Under the pieces are notes generated by a model that was not told the origin of the DNA, ran no database searches, and was given only the letters and a program-made list of their open reading frames with translations. Below, in pieces: positions 50,900-59,576 of a stretch of 64,000 nt of DNA. Origin of the DNA: Sphingomonas adhaesiva (GTDB lineage Bacteria > Pseudomonadota > Alphaproteobacteria > Sphingomonadales > Sphingomonadaceae). How positions within the stretch are numbered: the stretch's first letter is position 1; each line of letters opens with the position of its first letter. The stretch is from NCBI RefSeq assembly GCF_036946125.1, contig NZ_JAQIJT010000002.1, positions 155,001-219,000 on the forward strand. The letters are read 5' to 3'. The position numbers and the translations under genes were made by a program.

Positions 50900-53542
50900 G
50901 TGAATACCGTCGAGCGCCAGGTTCACGGGTATCGCCAGGGTCACCAGTTGCTGGCGGCGTCCGTGCGGCTCCCGAAGGAGGATCAGTCGACGATCGACCG
51001 CCTGTCGGACGTCGCTGGACCCCTGCGCCCGCGCGAGCGCTTTGAACCCTATCTCACAGCCTATCCGTTGCCGAGCAGGGATAAATACGTGCTCGCGCGA
51101 ACTTGGCAGGATTTGACCGTTACCCGGGCGGGGTGTGTCCGCACGGTCAGCCTCATCATCGACATTACCGAATGGTCGGCAGCCGAGAGCATCCTGCCGT
51201 ATCTTGACCTGCTGAAGCTCGATTATCTACCCACAGACGGTGACGCAACCGCGGCACCATTGCCTGCGGCCACTGACAGGCCGCTGCCACCGACGACCCA
51301 CTTTGAGGGAAGCGAGCTTCTGGAAGCGCTCTTCCTCGAGGACAGCGTCCCGGTTGTGGCGTTCGACGTTTCAGATCCTGAGATTGTCGCCACGCGGCTT
51401 CTCACCGCCTTGTGGCCAGCAATGCGTCGAGAGTTCGCATTGTCGACGTTCGCCTTGTCGCCGCGAAAGGTCGGCGGTCGCGACTTCGATCTGGTCTTCG
51501 CGCCCAAGGACGCGCGATCGAAGTTCGCCGATTGGGCGGGTCGGCGGATCGACGGTGGGGCTCCGGTGTCCGCGCGCCATCGGTGGACCAGTTCGATCGT
51601 CGACCGCGTCTTTCAGGGGCCGAGGCCGCGACTCCTGACGTCGGACGAGATCGGTCTCGTCGGTGGAGAGGGGAGTTTGGTCGACAAAGCCGCCGCGCTT
51701 CGAATCGCGCTCCTTTGGGACGAACTGCTGGCGAAGCTCGATACAACGCCAACTGCCGCGCTTGGGCTGCTCGACATCGCGAATTCAGGAAAGGTCCGCG
51801 AAGCATCCGCGCTCAAGGCCTTGGAACCAACGCTCGGACAAGCCATCCGGAGCGCCGCGGTATCGCTGCCCGATGACGAGGCATGGGGATTCCTTGGGGC
51901 AATCACGCGCAAGATGCACGGGCGATCCATGGTGGAGGGCTCGGCGGCCGTTCGCTCCTCGATCGGCAAACTTGCGCAGCGGTCGCCCGAAGGTGCGATC
52001 GCGCTCGTGTCTCAATCCGACGAACGGGGGATTGTGGCGCCGCTGGTGCCGATCATCGCAGATGGCATCGGGAACGGGCTCTCGCCGCGTGCGGTGCGCG
52101 CGCTGCTGTCCGCGCCGGCGCCTGTGCTGGGCGCGCTGGTGTCGAGCAGCGGCCATCTCGCGGCCAGCGTCGCCGACGATCGGGACCTGATCGAGCGTTT
52201 GGGGGTGGTTCTTCCCGAACTCGACCAGGGAACGGCGGATGCGGTGAGTGGCGAGATGCTCCCGCTGCTGCTACACGACTGGCAGCTCCCAGCGGCGGGA
52301 CCGCTGTTTGCCAGACTCGACGCTAACCAGCTGGCGGCCGAGGTGACGCATTTAGGGCTGGCCGGCGGTCTAGATGCTCCCGGCTTGGTGCGGCATTGTA
52401 TCTCGTTCGCGCGGGGGTTGGGGTCGAAGTCTGCCGTGCTGACCGCGCTGGCCGGGCTGCCGGATACCGGATCCCGAAATGAGCTGCTGAGGGAGGCCAT
52501 CGACCCGTCGAACGACGACAGCGTCTGGCTGGTCCGGCAGTCAGGATTGAACGGGGACGTGATCGCCGACCTGCTGGTAGACCTTCTTCGGCGGGCCGAC
52601 GACCGCCAGCTCGGCTCCATCATGGACGACAGCCGTGTGAGCGAGCGAGCGGTCACCGCCGCCGAACGCCGGGCGCCGGATCTACTGCGCAGGTTCATGA
52701 TGATAGACTCGCTACCGCTCGAGGCATTCGTCAGCGTGGCCCTGAGGGTCTTCGATACGACGGATGGGAAAGATCGGGTGCAGTTGGCGCGTCGGGCGCT
52801 CGAACGCACCCTCGGCGGACACTTCGGGGGAGATGAGCTGGGCTTCGTGACTGCGATGCTGAGTGCGGTCGGCGACGAGCTCGACGGCGCCTGGGCGGCG
52901 CGGCTCGGTGTCTCACGCACCGTTCCCGCCAATGTCGCCGGTCGTAACCTGAAGGCATTCCGCAAAGCTACGCAGCCCGCCCGGCTCCGTGTCGTCTGGT
53001 CCGTCAACGAAGTAGCCGAGGTGCTCCGGGGTCGGCAGGCGTTCGACCTCGACGCGTCTGCTGCCGAGGCATGCGCCCACATTCTGTTCGAGGCAGAGAA
53101 GGTAACGCCGCGTGCGGCTGTCTTGGCTGCAGGACACCTGCTGCCGATGTTGATGCGGCAACCTCGGGATCCCGTCTCTCTAATCGTCGCGGCCGCCTTC
53201 CCGATGATCTACCGCGAACTCCGCAAAAAGGATGAAGTCCCCGATCTCCTGAAGTTCATACCATTTTTTGACTGGGATCGCTGCAAGGCGGCACGTCAAG
53301 AGCTTGTCACGGCGTTCATGTCGTCCGCCTGGGCACCCGGCGATCTCGCTCTTACTGCATGCAGGTGCGACGATATCGGTCGAATATTGCGCAAGACCGC
53401 CAAGACCAACGGCGGGGAGGGATACTTGAGCAGGGTTGTCGGCGACTTGGCTCGGCTCCCGGACGGCTGCCGCGTCACGATTCAGAAGGCGGTTGCTGCG
53501 ATTCGCGAGGATGGCACGTCCAAGTATGACTGGCGCGACTAG
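50900..53542 (+). CDS. GAP1-like (GTPase-associated protein 1) large protein
   Basis: 880 aa from GTG 50900, one base after the previous stop. The N-terminus, VERQVHGYRQGHQLLAASVRLPKEDQSTIDRLSDVAGPL, is the GAP1-N1 pattern. Continuing domains (LDAEA... no obvious catalytic motif) are mainly alpha-helical repeats, as in GAP1-M and GAP1-C. Presumably regulates the two GTPases or carries their signal. Last gene of the coupled set. Confidence 0.82.
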   Translation: MNTVERQVHGYRQGHQLLAASVRLPKEDQSTIDRLSDVAGPLRPRERFEPYLTAYPLPSRDKYVLARTWQDLTVTRAGCVRTVSLIIDITEWSAAESILPYLDLLKLDYLPTDGDATAAPLPAATDRPLPPTTHFEGSELLEALFLEDSVPVVAFDVSDPEIVATRLLTALWPAMRREFALSTFALSPRKVGGRDFDLVFAPKDARSKFADWAGRRIDGGAPVSARHRWTSSIVDRVFQGPRPRLLTSDEIGLVGGEGSLVDKAAALRIALLWDELLAKLDTTPTAALGLLDIANSGKVREASALKALEPTLGQAIRSAAVSLPDDEAWGFLGAITRKMHGRSMVEGSAAVRSSIGKLAQRSPEGAIALVSQSDERGIVAPLVPIIADGIGNGLSPRAVRALLSAPAPVLGALVSSSGHLAASVADDRDLIERLGVVLPELDQGTADAVSGEMLPLLLHDWQLPAAGPLFARLDANQLAAEVTHLGLAGGLDAPGLVRHCISFARGLGSKSAVLTALAGLPDTGSRNELLREAIDPSNDDSVWLVRQSGLNGDVIADLLVDLLRRADDRQLGSIMDDSRVSERAVTAAERRAPDLLRRFMMIDSLPLEAFVSVALRVFDTTDGKDRVQLARRALERTLGGHFGGDELGFVTAMLSAVGDELDGAWAARLGVSRTVPANVAGRNLKAFRKATQPARLRVVWSVNEVAEVLRGRQAFDLDASAAEACAHILFEAEKVTPRAAVLAAGHLLPMLMRQPRDPVSLIVAAAFPMIYRELRKKDEVPDLLKFIPFFDWDRCKAARQELVTAFMSSAWAPGDLALTACRCDDIGRILRKTAKTNGGEGYLSRVVGDLARLPDGCRVTIQKAVAAIREDGTSKYDWRD

Positions 53543-53852
53543 AGTCTAAGTGATCTGAGCGGCATCGGTAGGGGATCCCTAAGGCCCATGAAGTCTGATT
53601 CAAGCTTCTTGCCGTGCGGAGGTCGGCAGGTGTCGGTTGAGCCTACGCGGCACATGGCTCTGTCGAGCAAGTACGCGCAGACGAAATTGCAGAATAAAGT
53701 GCGATGCTCGCCTGCCCGCAGGTGCCAGCATCCGGTTGAATTCGGTCAGCCCATTCGTTCGGCGCTGGAACCCTGGTTTCGTTGAAAGCGATCGGAACCG
53801 CCCGTATGTGCCTACTCACGACCAAGGACTGCCTTGGCTAAGGGGACGAACC
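53543..53852. other. Intergenic region before DUF4062 gene
   Basis: 310 bases. No hairpin terminator with T-run was recognised, and no gene is supported. Base composition is slightly less GC-rich from 53640 onward than in the system upstream. Confidence 0.35.
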
Positions 53853-54932
53853 ATGGCCAAGCCGCGAATATTCCTCAGTTCTACCTGTTTTGACCTCGGA
53901 GATGCTCGGGCCGAGCTGACGTCGCACCTCGAAGGGTGTGGATTTGAGGTGCTGAACTCACAAAGCGGAAAGTTCGGCGTGAAGCCGAAGGTGCATTCGC
54001 ATGATGCTTGCCTAGTGATGATGGAACAGGCGGATTATGTGGTGCTTATCATCGGCGGGCGCCGCGGTGGCACCTATGTCGGCAGTGAGAAGTCGATTAC
54101 GAACGAGGAGATCCGCGCGGCGCAGAAGCTAGACCGACCAATTTTTGCTTTTTTGGACAAACGCGTCGATGCGCTACGGGCGACCTACCGCAAAAATCCT
54201 GGCGCGGATTTTACCCCGACCGTAGATGACGTTCGTATCTTTGATTTCGTCGACACGATCGCTGCAGGGCACGAGGATAACTGGCTGCGCCTCTTTGACA
54301 ACGTGACCGATATAAAGTTGGCCCTTACCGCCCAGTTCGCCTACATCTTGCTCCTCTACTCTCAAAGTCTGCGGAAGAAGGCCGCCAAGACGCCAGCCAA
54401 AGGGCTCAGGACGGTACCTTTTCCAGCGTCACTCGACGGAGTTCCCGGGGACGACGAAGCCGAGCGCACGGTAGCTCGCGCCGGGTTACGCCAAGTTTAC
54501 GACTGCCTGAAAGCCTTGCTTGCTGCCGATGTAAAGGACAGCATTAAAGGCGAGCAGTTGAAGTCAATTTGGGTGATCGCTCGCCACGGCGACGCCGACG
54601 ATCGGCGCATCAAAGTGCGTGAAGATCGGTTCAAGGCCTCCGCTTGGGGAAAGTATCGCGGCGAACGGGTGTTCGCGCAGATGACCGATTGCGGGATCAA
54701 CGGCGAGTATGATTTTGATGAGGACAGCCTGGGACGTGCGTATGGGACCGTGGAACTGGTCTTCGACTCGAAAAAGCAAGGAACCTATCCTGCCCAAGCA
54801 CTCAAAATGTGGGTCACCGCGCTGATCAAGCGGCATGGTGAGGACGATTCTCTCGACTTCTTCAGGAGGCTCGACATGCGCGTGTTCGAGGAAAGTTCAA
54901 AGACCAAGAAGGTGGGAAAGACGAAGGGCTGA
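53853..54932 (+). CDS. DUF4062 protein
   Basis: 359 aa from ATG 53853. The first 130 residues follow DUF4062: PRIFLSSTCFDLGDARAELTSHLEGCGFEVL, then DACLVMMEQADYVVLIIGGRRGGTYVG and SITNEEIRAAQKLDRPIFAFLDKRV, a TIR-like Rossmann layout often seen beside conflict genes. The C-terminal half is unassigned (RIKVREDRFKASAWGKYRG) and ends in a basic tail. GC-poorer than the surrounding genes, suggesting separate acquisition. Probable sensor or effector of defence, unproven. Confidence 0.8.
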   Translation: MAKPRIFLSSTCFDLGDARAELTSHLEGCGFEVLNSQSGKFGVKPKVHSHDACLVMMEQADYVVLIIGGRRGGTYVGSEKSITNEEIRAAQKLDRPIFAFLDKRVDALRATYRKNPGADFTPTVDDVRIFDFVDTIAAGHEDNWLRLFDNVTDIKLALTAQFAYILLLYSQSLRKKAAKTPAKGLRTVPFPASLDGVPGDDEAERTVARAGLRQVYDCLKALLAADVKDSIKGEQLKSIWVIARHGDADDRRIKVREDRFKASAWGKYRGERVFAQMTDCGINGEYDFDEDSLGRAYGTVELVFDSKKQGTYPAQALKMWVTALIKRHGEDDSLDFFRRLDMRVFEESSKTKKVGKTKG

Positions 54933-55075
54933 AACAGGCCCCCTAAGCCACCAGTCAGCAATCGGCCGCATCTCCGCCGCTGCGGCTCCCTGAACGAACG
55001 GCTGCTTCCGGATGGCGCTTAGATGCCGCTTAATGGCGCATTGTGGGTCTCGTCGCCGATCACACGGCGGCTCAC

Positions 55076-56272
55076 CTATGCGGCATTCTGGATCGCGGTT
55101 TGCAGCAAGGAAGACAACGCTCCGAGGTCACCGGCGTCGGCCTGCCTCAACGCAAGATAAAAAGGCGGTCCCTCATCGATAACCAGGTCCTCGCTCAGAT
55201 TGAACAAGTCGCGCGCTTGGATCGATGCTAGTTCGCGCGCGACGCGACCGTTTCCGTCGATGAACGGGTGAATGACTAGCAAACGATGCATGAAGGTTGC
55301 GAGCGCCTCGATGCGCTTCGGATCGTCGGCGTCGATAAGCGTCTCGTAGCTGTGCGACCAACTTTCAACGAGCTCGTCCATAAGCGCCGGGACCTCATCC
55401 CAAGGCGGAAACTCCAGACCGTCGAGCACGGCCCCGGTCGGATCTCCCAGCCAAACCTGCGTTTGTCGGTACCTTCCGTAGTGATGCACGGATGTGGTGA
55501 CGACCCTTCGGTGGACATATCGGACGAGAGAGGTCGAGAGCTGTCCCGAAAGGGTGGCACTCGGTCGGTGGGCGAGCGAAGCGGAAGCCGCTTCAACGGC
55601 ATTCGCCAGCTCGACAATCGCAGCATCTGGATCGGCACCGCCCACAGCTCCCAGCACAACTGCAGTAGTTTTCATTGCAAGCTGGACTTGGGCTGAGGCG
55701 CCACGCTCAATCTTCGCAGCCAATCGATCGATCGCGCGGCTGTTCTCTGCAATGGCATCCGCGACCTCGTCGCGAGTAGCCGCGAAGAAGGCGAACTGCT
55801 CCTCCGCTGTCATGGAGATTCGCAGATGGCGCAGCCGAACCCCGTAGCCGCGCGGACTATCGAGAGCCACCCGCAAATATTCGAGGTGCATGACGAGCGC
55901 GCGCTTGCCCTCTTTGCCCGCAAGGGTCTCCAGCGTCGTCCTTTCCGTGGGAGAAAGGTGCTGGTTCGTCATGAAGATAAAGCCATTACGGCCATGCTTT
56001 TTTGAGGCAGCTAGGTCGTCAGTGAACTTCTTCTTGGACTTGGCGAAACTGACCGGATCGTGAGGGAAGTAGCATGCGGTGACGAAGGTGGTCCCATCCT
56101 TGCTGCACAGTATATCCTTTCCACCGTCCTTGCCTCCGCGAGGCTGCTGCGGGTCTACATCCTTGAAACCATTCAGGCGAAGAATGTCCGCGCAGAGTCG
56201 CTCGGCGGTGGTGGATTGCTGGTCCCATGTCTTTAGAACGATGGTGGTCGGCAAATCGGTTGTTTTAGGCAT
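55076..56272 (-). CDS. Restriction-endonuclease-like domain fused to Fic domain
   Basis: 398 aa from ATG 56272. N-terminus (AERLCADILRLNGFKDVDPQQPRGGKDGGKDILCSKDGTTFVTACYF) resembles Mrr/PD-(D/E)xK cores, with GGKDGGKD at 47-53 but ACY where E/Q-x-K is expected, so nuclease activity is doubtful. C-terminus holds an intact Fic motif HPFIDGNGRVAR at 335-346, thus probable AMPylation or related NMP transfer. No clear autoinhibitory (S/T)xxxE(G/N) helix was seen. Convergent with the DUF4062 gene. Confidence 0.82.
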   Translation of the reverse strand: MPKTTDLPTTIVLKTWDQQSTTAERLCADILRLNGFKDVDPQQPRGGKDGGKDILCSKDGTTFVTACYFPHDPVSFAKSKKKFTDDLAASKKHGRNGFIFMTNQHLSPTERTTLETLAGKEGKRALVMHLEYLRVALDSPRGYGVRLRHLRISMTAEEQFAFFAATRDEVADAIAENSRAIDRLAAKIERGASAQVQLAMKTTAVVLGAVGGADPDAAIVELANAVEAASASLAHRPSATLSGQLSTSLVRYVHRRVVTTSVHHYGRYRQTQVWLGDPTGAVLDGLEFPPWDEVPALMDELVESWSHSYETLIDADDPKRIEALATFMHRLLVIHPFIDGNGRVARELASIQARDLFNLSEDLVIDEGPPFYLALRQADAGDLGALSSLLQTAIQNAA

Positions 56273-56518
56273 GCGCCTCGTCGCATTTGTTCTTTGAGCG
56301 CGCACGGTCCCACGTCGGCGGTTCTTACGCAACGCTACCACGAGATTTTCTAGGCGATTAGCGGCTGACTTGTACGCTCCAGACCTCACTCGCTTCGATG
56401 GCACCCGCGGGACCTGAACCAGCGTCCGCTTTCGGGCAGCGTTCGAGCGGCAAGGAATGACCGACTACTGGGTCTTTCTGACACCCAGGCTAGGGGAGTG
56501 AGTCGGCCAGGGACGGCC
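56273..56518. other. Interval between the Fic fusion and the integrase
   Basis: About 245 bases, no gene supported. Likely promoter of the minus-strand Fic fusion. No strong hairpin found. Confidence 0.35.
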
Positions 56519-58546
56519 CTACGTCTTCCCGATTGGAGCCGCTCCATTCAAGCTTCCCGACTTCGTGGTCTTCAAACGTGGTCGCCGCCACGACGCGCCG
56601 TGACGAAGCCGATCCAATGGCCGGATCCTGATCGGCAGATGGGGCTCGATCTGGGCGGTAAGGGGCGTCAGGAGCATCAGAGCGCCGAGCTTTAAGTCCA
56701 GATCTGCCTCATCGTCATAGGTGCTGGCGGTTTCGGTTTCGCCTTCGTGACCGAAGATATCGCAGCGCAGGCTGTCGCTGACGCGGCCTTTCAGCATGGT
56801 GGTGGCGAGGCCGCGGTAGCTGTGGACGTCCTTGTCCTTCCACGCGCCGCCGATACGGCGACGCCATTCGGTGCCCTCGGGGAACGCCCAGCGCCGCAAC
56901 TTGCTGAAGACGGTCTTGTAGAAGGTGCTCGCGAAGCTGGACGAGTCGGCCGACACCATTTCCGGAAAGAGCATCGTGCAGCCGGCGCGCCGCAATTCAC
57001 CGATATAGTCTATGAAGCCGAGCCGGATCAGTTCGGGATGGATCGGCAGCTTGCGGATCGACTGGACATTCTTGAGCGCGCGATCCTCGGTATAGTCGAT
57101 GACGAAATAGGGGATCGGGTCCTGCTCGCGAACTTCCGCCAGCCCTAGGCCAGCGAGTTCGGAGCTGCGGCCGCCATACAGGGGCAGCATGAGCGGCAAC
57201 CAGTACCAGGCGTCATGGATGATCTCGGTCCCGGGCGTCAGGCGATGGTCGATCCCCTTGGTGCCCGTCCAGATCGGCGCGGACAGCAGCCGCGCGACCT
57301 CGGCCTTCGTCCAGTTGGCGCGCTTGTCACGCTTGCGCTTGCGATCCTTGCGCGGGCCCTTGCCCTTACCCTTCCGTGCCGTCTTGAACAGAAGCGGGAT
57401 CGCAGGACGATGCCCCGTTTCGTCGCCATCCTCGCCCGCGGCATGGTCGAGGACCGACGTCACCCACGTCAGGTGCTTGTTGATGGTCACCTGGCCGAGA
57501 CCGACTTCGGACGCGGGCAGGGTCGTGGCACGGGCAAGGCTGGCCTCGAAGCCGCCGGCGCGCTCCTCGCGGGTTCGGCCCCAGCGGTTCGGCAGGGCAG
57601 CACACAGCGTGGTGAAGGCCTTCACATGCGATTGCTGGAGGTCTTCGATCATGATGCCGGTGCCGCCGGCATAATCGAACAGCCGAATCGCGGTCCGCAC
57701 CTGCTTTACCGTGTCGGTGTCCCAGTCGCCGGCCTTCTGGTGCTCGGCGATGGCTTCCTCGCTGGCTTCGATCAGATCCTTCTTCGGACGGATCGGTAGC
57801 GGCGGCGTCGGTTCGTCTTCCACGGCCGGGGCCGGCGGGACAGGCGTGACGACCTCTGGCGCGGCGGTGGGCCCGGATCGTTCGAAAGCGAAGGGGGCGT
57901 CGTCGCCGAGTGCCTCGTCGATCCATGCCTCGCTTTCGTCCTCGCGCCAGGAAAGCCGCGCCGTCGCCTCGCGGCACGCCGCTGCCTTCGCCTTGCAGAT
58001 CAGGCGTTGAACGCGCCCGACATTGTCCGCCGTGACGGGGAAGCCGAAGGCCGCGCTATAATCCGCCACCTGTTCACCGGAGATGGCACCGCCATTCTGA
58101 AGATCGAAGACGATGTTTGCGACGGTCTTGGCCTGCGCGGGGCTCCAGCCGTTCGCCACGAGGCGCTGATGCTCGTCGAGCGTCCAGCGCGCCGCGATAC
58201 CGCCGCGGGCGAGGAACTCCCAAGCCTCGGCATGAAGCGAGTTGGCGGTGGCGTGATCGCCCGCGTCCGCCAGGCTGCCGGCCTGATCCTGTTCGATCCG
58301 CTGCAACTGCCAGCGCAAGGCGTCGCCGAACACCTGCTTCATCTGCTCGCGGCTCATGCCGCTGAACTGACCATAGGCCATGCGCAAACCCTCGACTGCG
58401 ACGCTCAGTCGGTCGGATATAAGGCGCGCGCGGTAAAAATTCCCGGTGCGTAACGAAATGGAGAGGGGCAGCGGCTGGCCCGCCACCATGATCTTGCGCC
58501 GCCAATGATAGCTGCCACCACGCAGTTTCAGGTTCGGCAATCCCAC
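56519..58546 (-). CDS. Tyrosine recombinase (integrase) of element A
   Basis: 675 aa. An N-terminal DUF6538-like domain (LKLRGGSYHWRRKIMVAGQPLPLSISLRTGNFYRARLI) and SAM-like core-binding region precede a catalytic domain with Arg in YGGRSSELAGLGLAEV, HSYR (H-x-x-R) in DVHSYRGLATTML, His in FGHEGETETAS and the nucleophile Tyr in ASTYDDEADL. Larger than the usual 400 aa because of an extended linker (GPTAAPEVVTPVPPAPAVEDEP). Starts 98 bp from the tRNA-Pro att site, so it integrates the element there. Confidence 0.9.
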   Translation of the reverse strand: MGLPNLKLRGGSYHWRRKIMVAGQPLPLSISLRTGNFYRARLISDRLSVAVEGLRMAYGQFSGMSREQMKQVFGDALRWQLQRIEQDQAGSLADAGDHATANSLHAEAWEFLARGGIAARWTLDEHQRLVANGWSPAQAKTVANIVFDLQNGGAISGEQVADYSAAFGFPVTADNVGRVQRLICKAKAAACREATARLSWREDESEAWIDEALGDDAPFAFERSGPTAAPEVVTPVPPAPAVEDEPTPPLPIRPKKDLIEASEEAIAEHQKAGDWDTDTVKQVRTAIRLFDYAGGTGIMIEDLQQSHVKAFTTLCAALPNRWGRTREERAGGFEASLARATTLPASEVGLGQVTINKHLTWVTSVLDHAAGEDGDETGHRPAIPLLFKTARKGKGKGPRKDRKRKRDKRANWTKAEVARLLSAPIWTGTKGIDHRLTPGTEIIHDAWYWLPLMLPLYGGRSSELAGLGLAEVREQDPIPYFVIDYTEDRALKNVQSIRKLPIHPELIRLGFIDYIGELRRAGCTMLFPEMVSADSSSFASTFYKTVFSKLRRWAFPEGTEWRRRIGGAWKDKDVHSYRGLATTMLKGRVSDSLRCDIFGHEGETETASTYDDEADLDLKLGALMLLTPLTAQIEPHLPIRIRPLDRLRHGASWRRPRLKTTKSGSLNGAAPIGKT

Positions 58547-58644
58547 GCCTTGGCCCCCGATGGGTACAGCGAGGGGTACAACCGTGGGTACAACGGTTCC
58601 CGATCGCCGGGTTGGCGACGTGAAATCAATTACTTAGCGGGAGT

Positions 58645-58721
<77 letters not shown>

Positions 58722-58775
58722 ACGCGTGGGCTTCGGTTAGGCTGCGGCCGTGGGGGGCGCAAGCGGGAAGCCTGT

Positions 58776-58805
58776 AAAAAAGGGGGCATCCGAAGATGCC
58801 CCCTT
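58776..58805 (-). terminator. Rho-independent terminator of the lipoprotein gene
   Basis: Read on the minus strand: AAGGGGGCATC, TTCG loop, GATGCCCCCTT, then T-run. UUCG-capped stem directly after the lipoprotein gene. Confidence 0.85.
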
Positions 58806-58835
58806 GATGCGGTGCCACGTCGTACCGTCCCGGCG

Positions 58836-59090
58836 TCAGGAGGCGTTCCCCGCCGCGTCGCGAACATTGTCCGCGGCGTCGTCGAGGTTGTCGGCGGCTC
58901 CTTCGAGCATCGCCGCGGCCGACGCATTGGCGCTGGCATCCGCCATCGCCTCGAGGTTGTCGGCCTTGCGCTCCAGCGCATCGGCGACCGCCTCGGCATT
59001 GTTGGAGACCGATTCCGGTTCGGCAGCGCGGTCGCACGCCGCCGTGCCCAGGGGCGCGGTGATGGCGAGCAGGCCGGCGAGCAAGCGCAT
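58836..59090 (-). CDS. Small lipoprotein with ADNL repeats
   Basis: 84 aa from ATG 59090. Lipobox TAAC (Cys19). The mature part is repetitive: NNAEAVADALERKADNLEAMADASANAS...NLDDAADNVRDAAGN, an amphipathic helix, shared with the next gene. Related sphingomonad proteins are small lipoproteins of unknown function, resembling entericidin-like peptides in style. Confidence 0.8.
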   Translation of the reverse strand: MRLLAGLLAITAPLGTAACDRAAEPESVSNNAEAVADALERKADNLEAMADASANASAAAMLEGAADNLDDAADNVRDAAGNAS

Positions 59091-59121
59091 GGTGCTGATC
59101 CGAACCGGACGGGTCAGCCGA

Positions 59122-59382
59122 TTACTTGGCGTTCTCGGCCGCTTCCTCACCAGCCTCACGGACGTTGTCCGCGGCAGCCGCCAGGTTCTCCGACGCCGCC
59201 TCGGCATTGTCCTCGGCGAACGGGTTGGCGGTGGTGTTCGAGACGTCGGCCAGGTTGTCGGCCATCGCGTCGAGGTTGTCGGCGACCATGTCGGCGTTGT
59301 TCTCGACCGGAGTCTCGGTCTTCGAGCAAGCGGCGACCGACATCAGGCCAGCGGCGGCGGCAACGAGCAGGATCTTCTTCAT
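59122..59382 (-). CDS. Small lipoprotein with ADNL repeats, paralogue of previous gene
   Basis: 86 aa from ATG 59382. Signal MKKILLVAAAAGLMSVAAC (lipobox VAAC). NNADMVADNLDAMADNLADVSNTTANPFAEDNAEAASENLAAAADNVREAGEEA echoes the gene at 58836; the two are tandem duplicates. Confidence 0.8.
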   Translation of the reverse strand: MKKILLVAAAAGLMSVAACSKTETPVENNADMVADNLDAMADNLADVSNTTANPFAEDNAEAASENLAAAADNVREAGEEAAENAK

Positions 59383-59576
59383 AGGGATGCTCCCAAGCAG
59401 CATAAACCAATCGCGCCCGACCCCAACGCCGTCGCGAACGCTCGCAATACCCTACCGATTACGGGGGTCAATCGTAAAATTCATCATTCAGAAAGGTTGC
59501 GGCGAACCGAATATACCCGTCGCGACACATCACCGTCCCGTCGCAGGAAGGAAGATGCGCGCCAGAGGTCGCGCGA

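Noticed and set aside
53588..53785. 65-codon gene between the GAP1-like and DUF4062 genes
   Set aside because: No ribosome-binding site and unlikely composition.
1..58644. Conjugation apparatus (T4SS, VirD4-type coupling protein) or replication initiator
   Set aside because: None of the P-loop proteins has VirD4/VirB4 features and no VirB-like set is present; elements are called mobilizable only.
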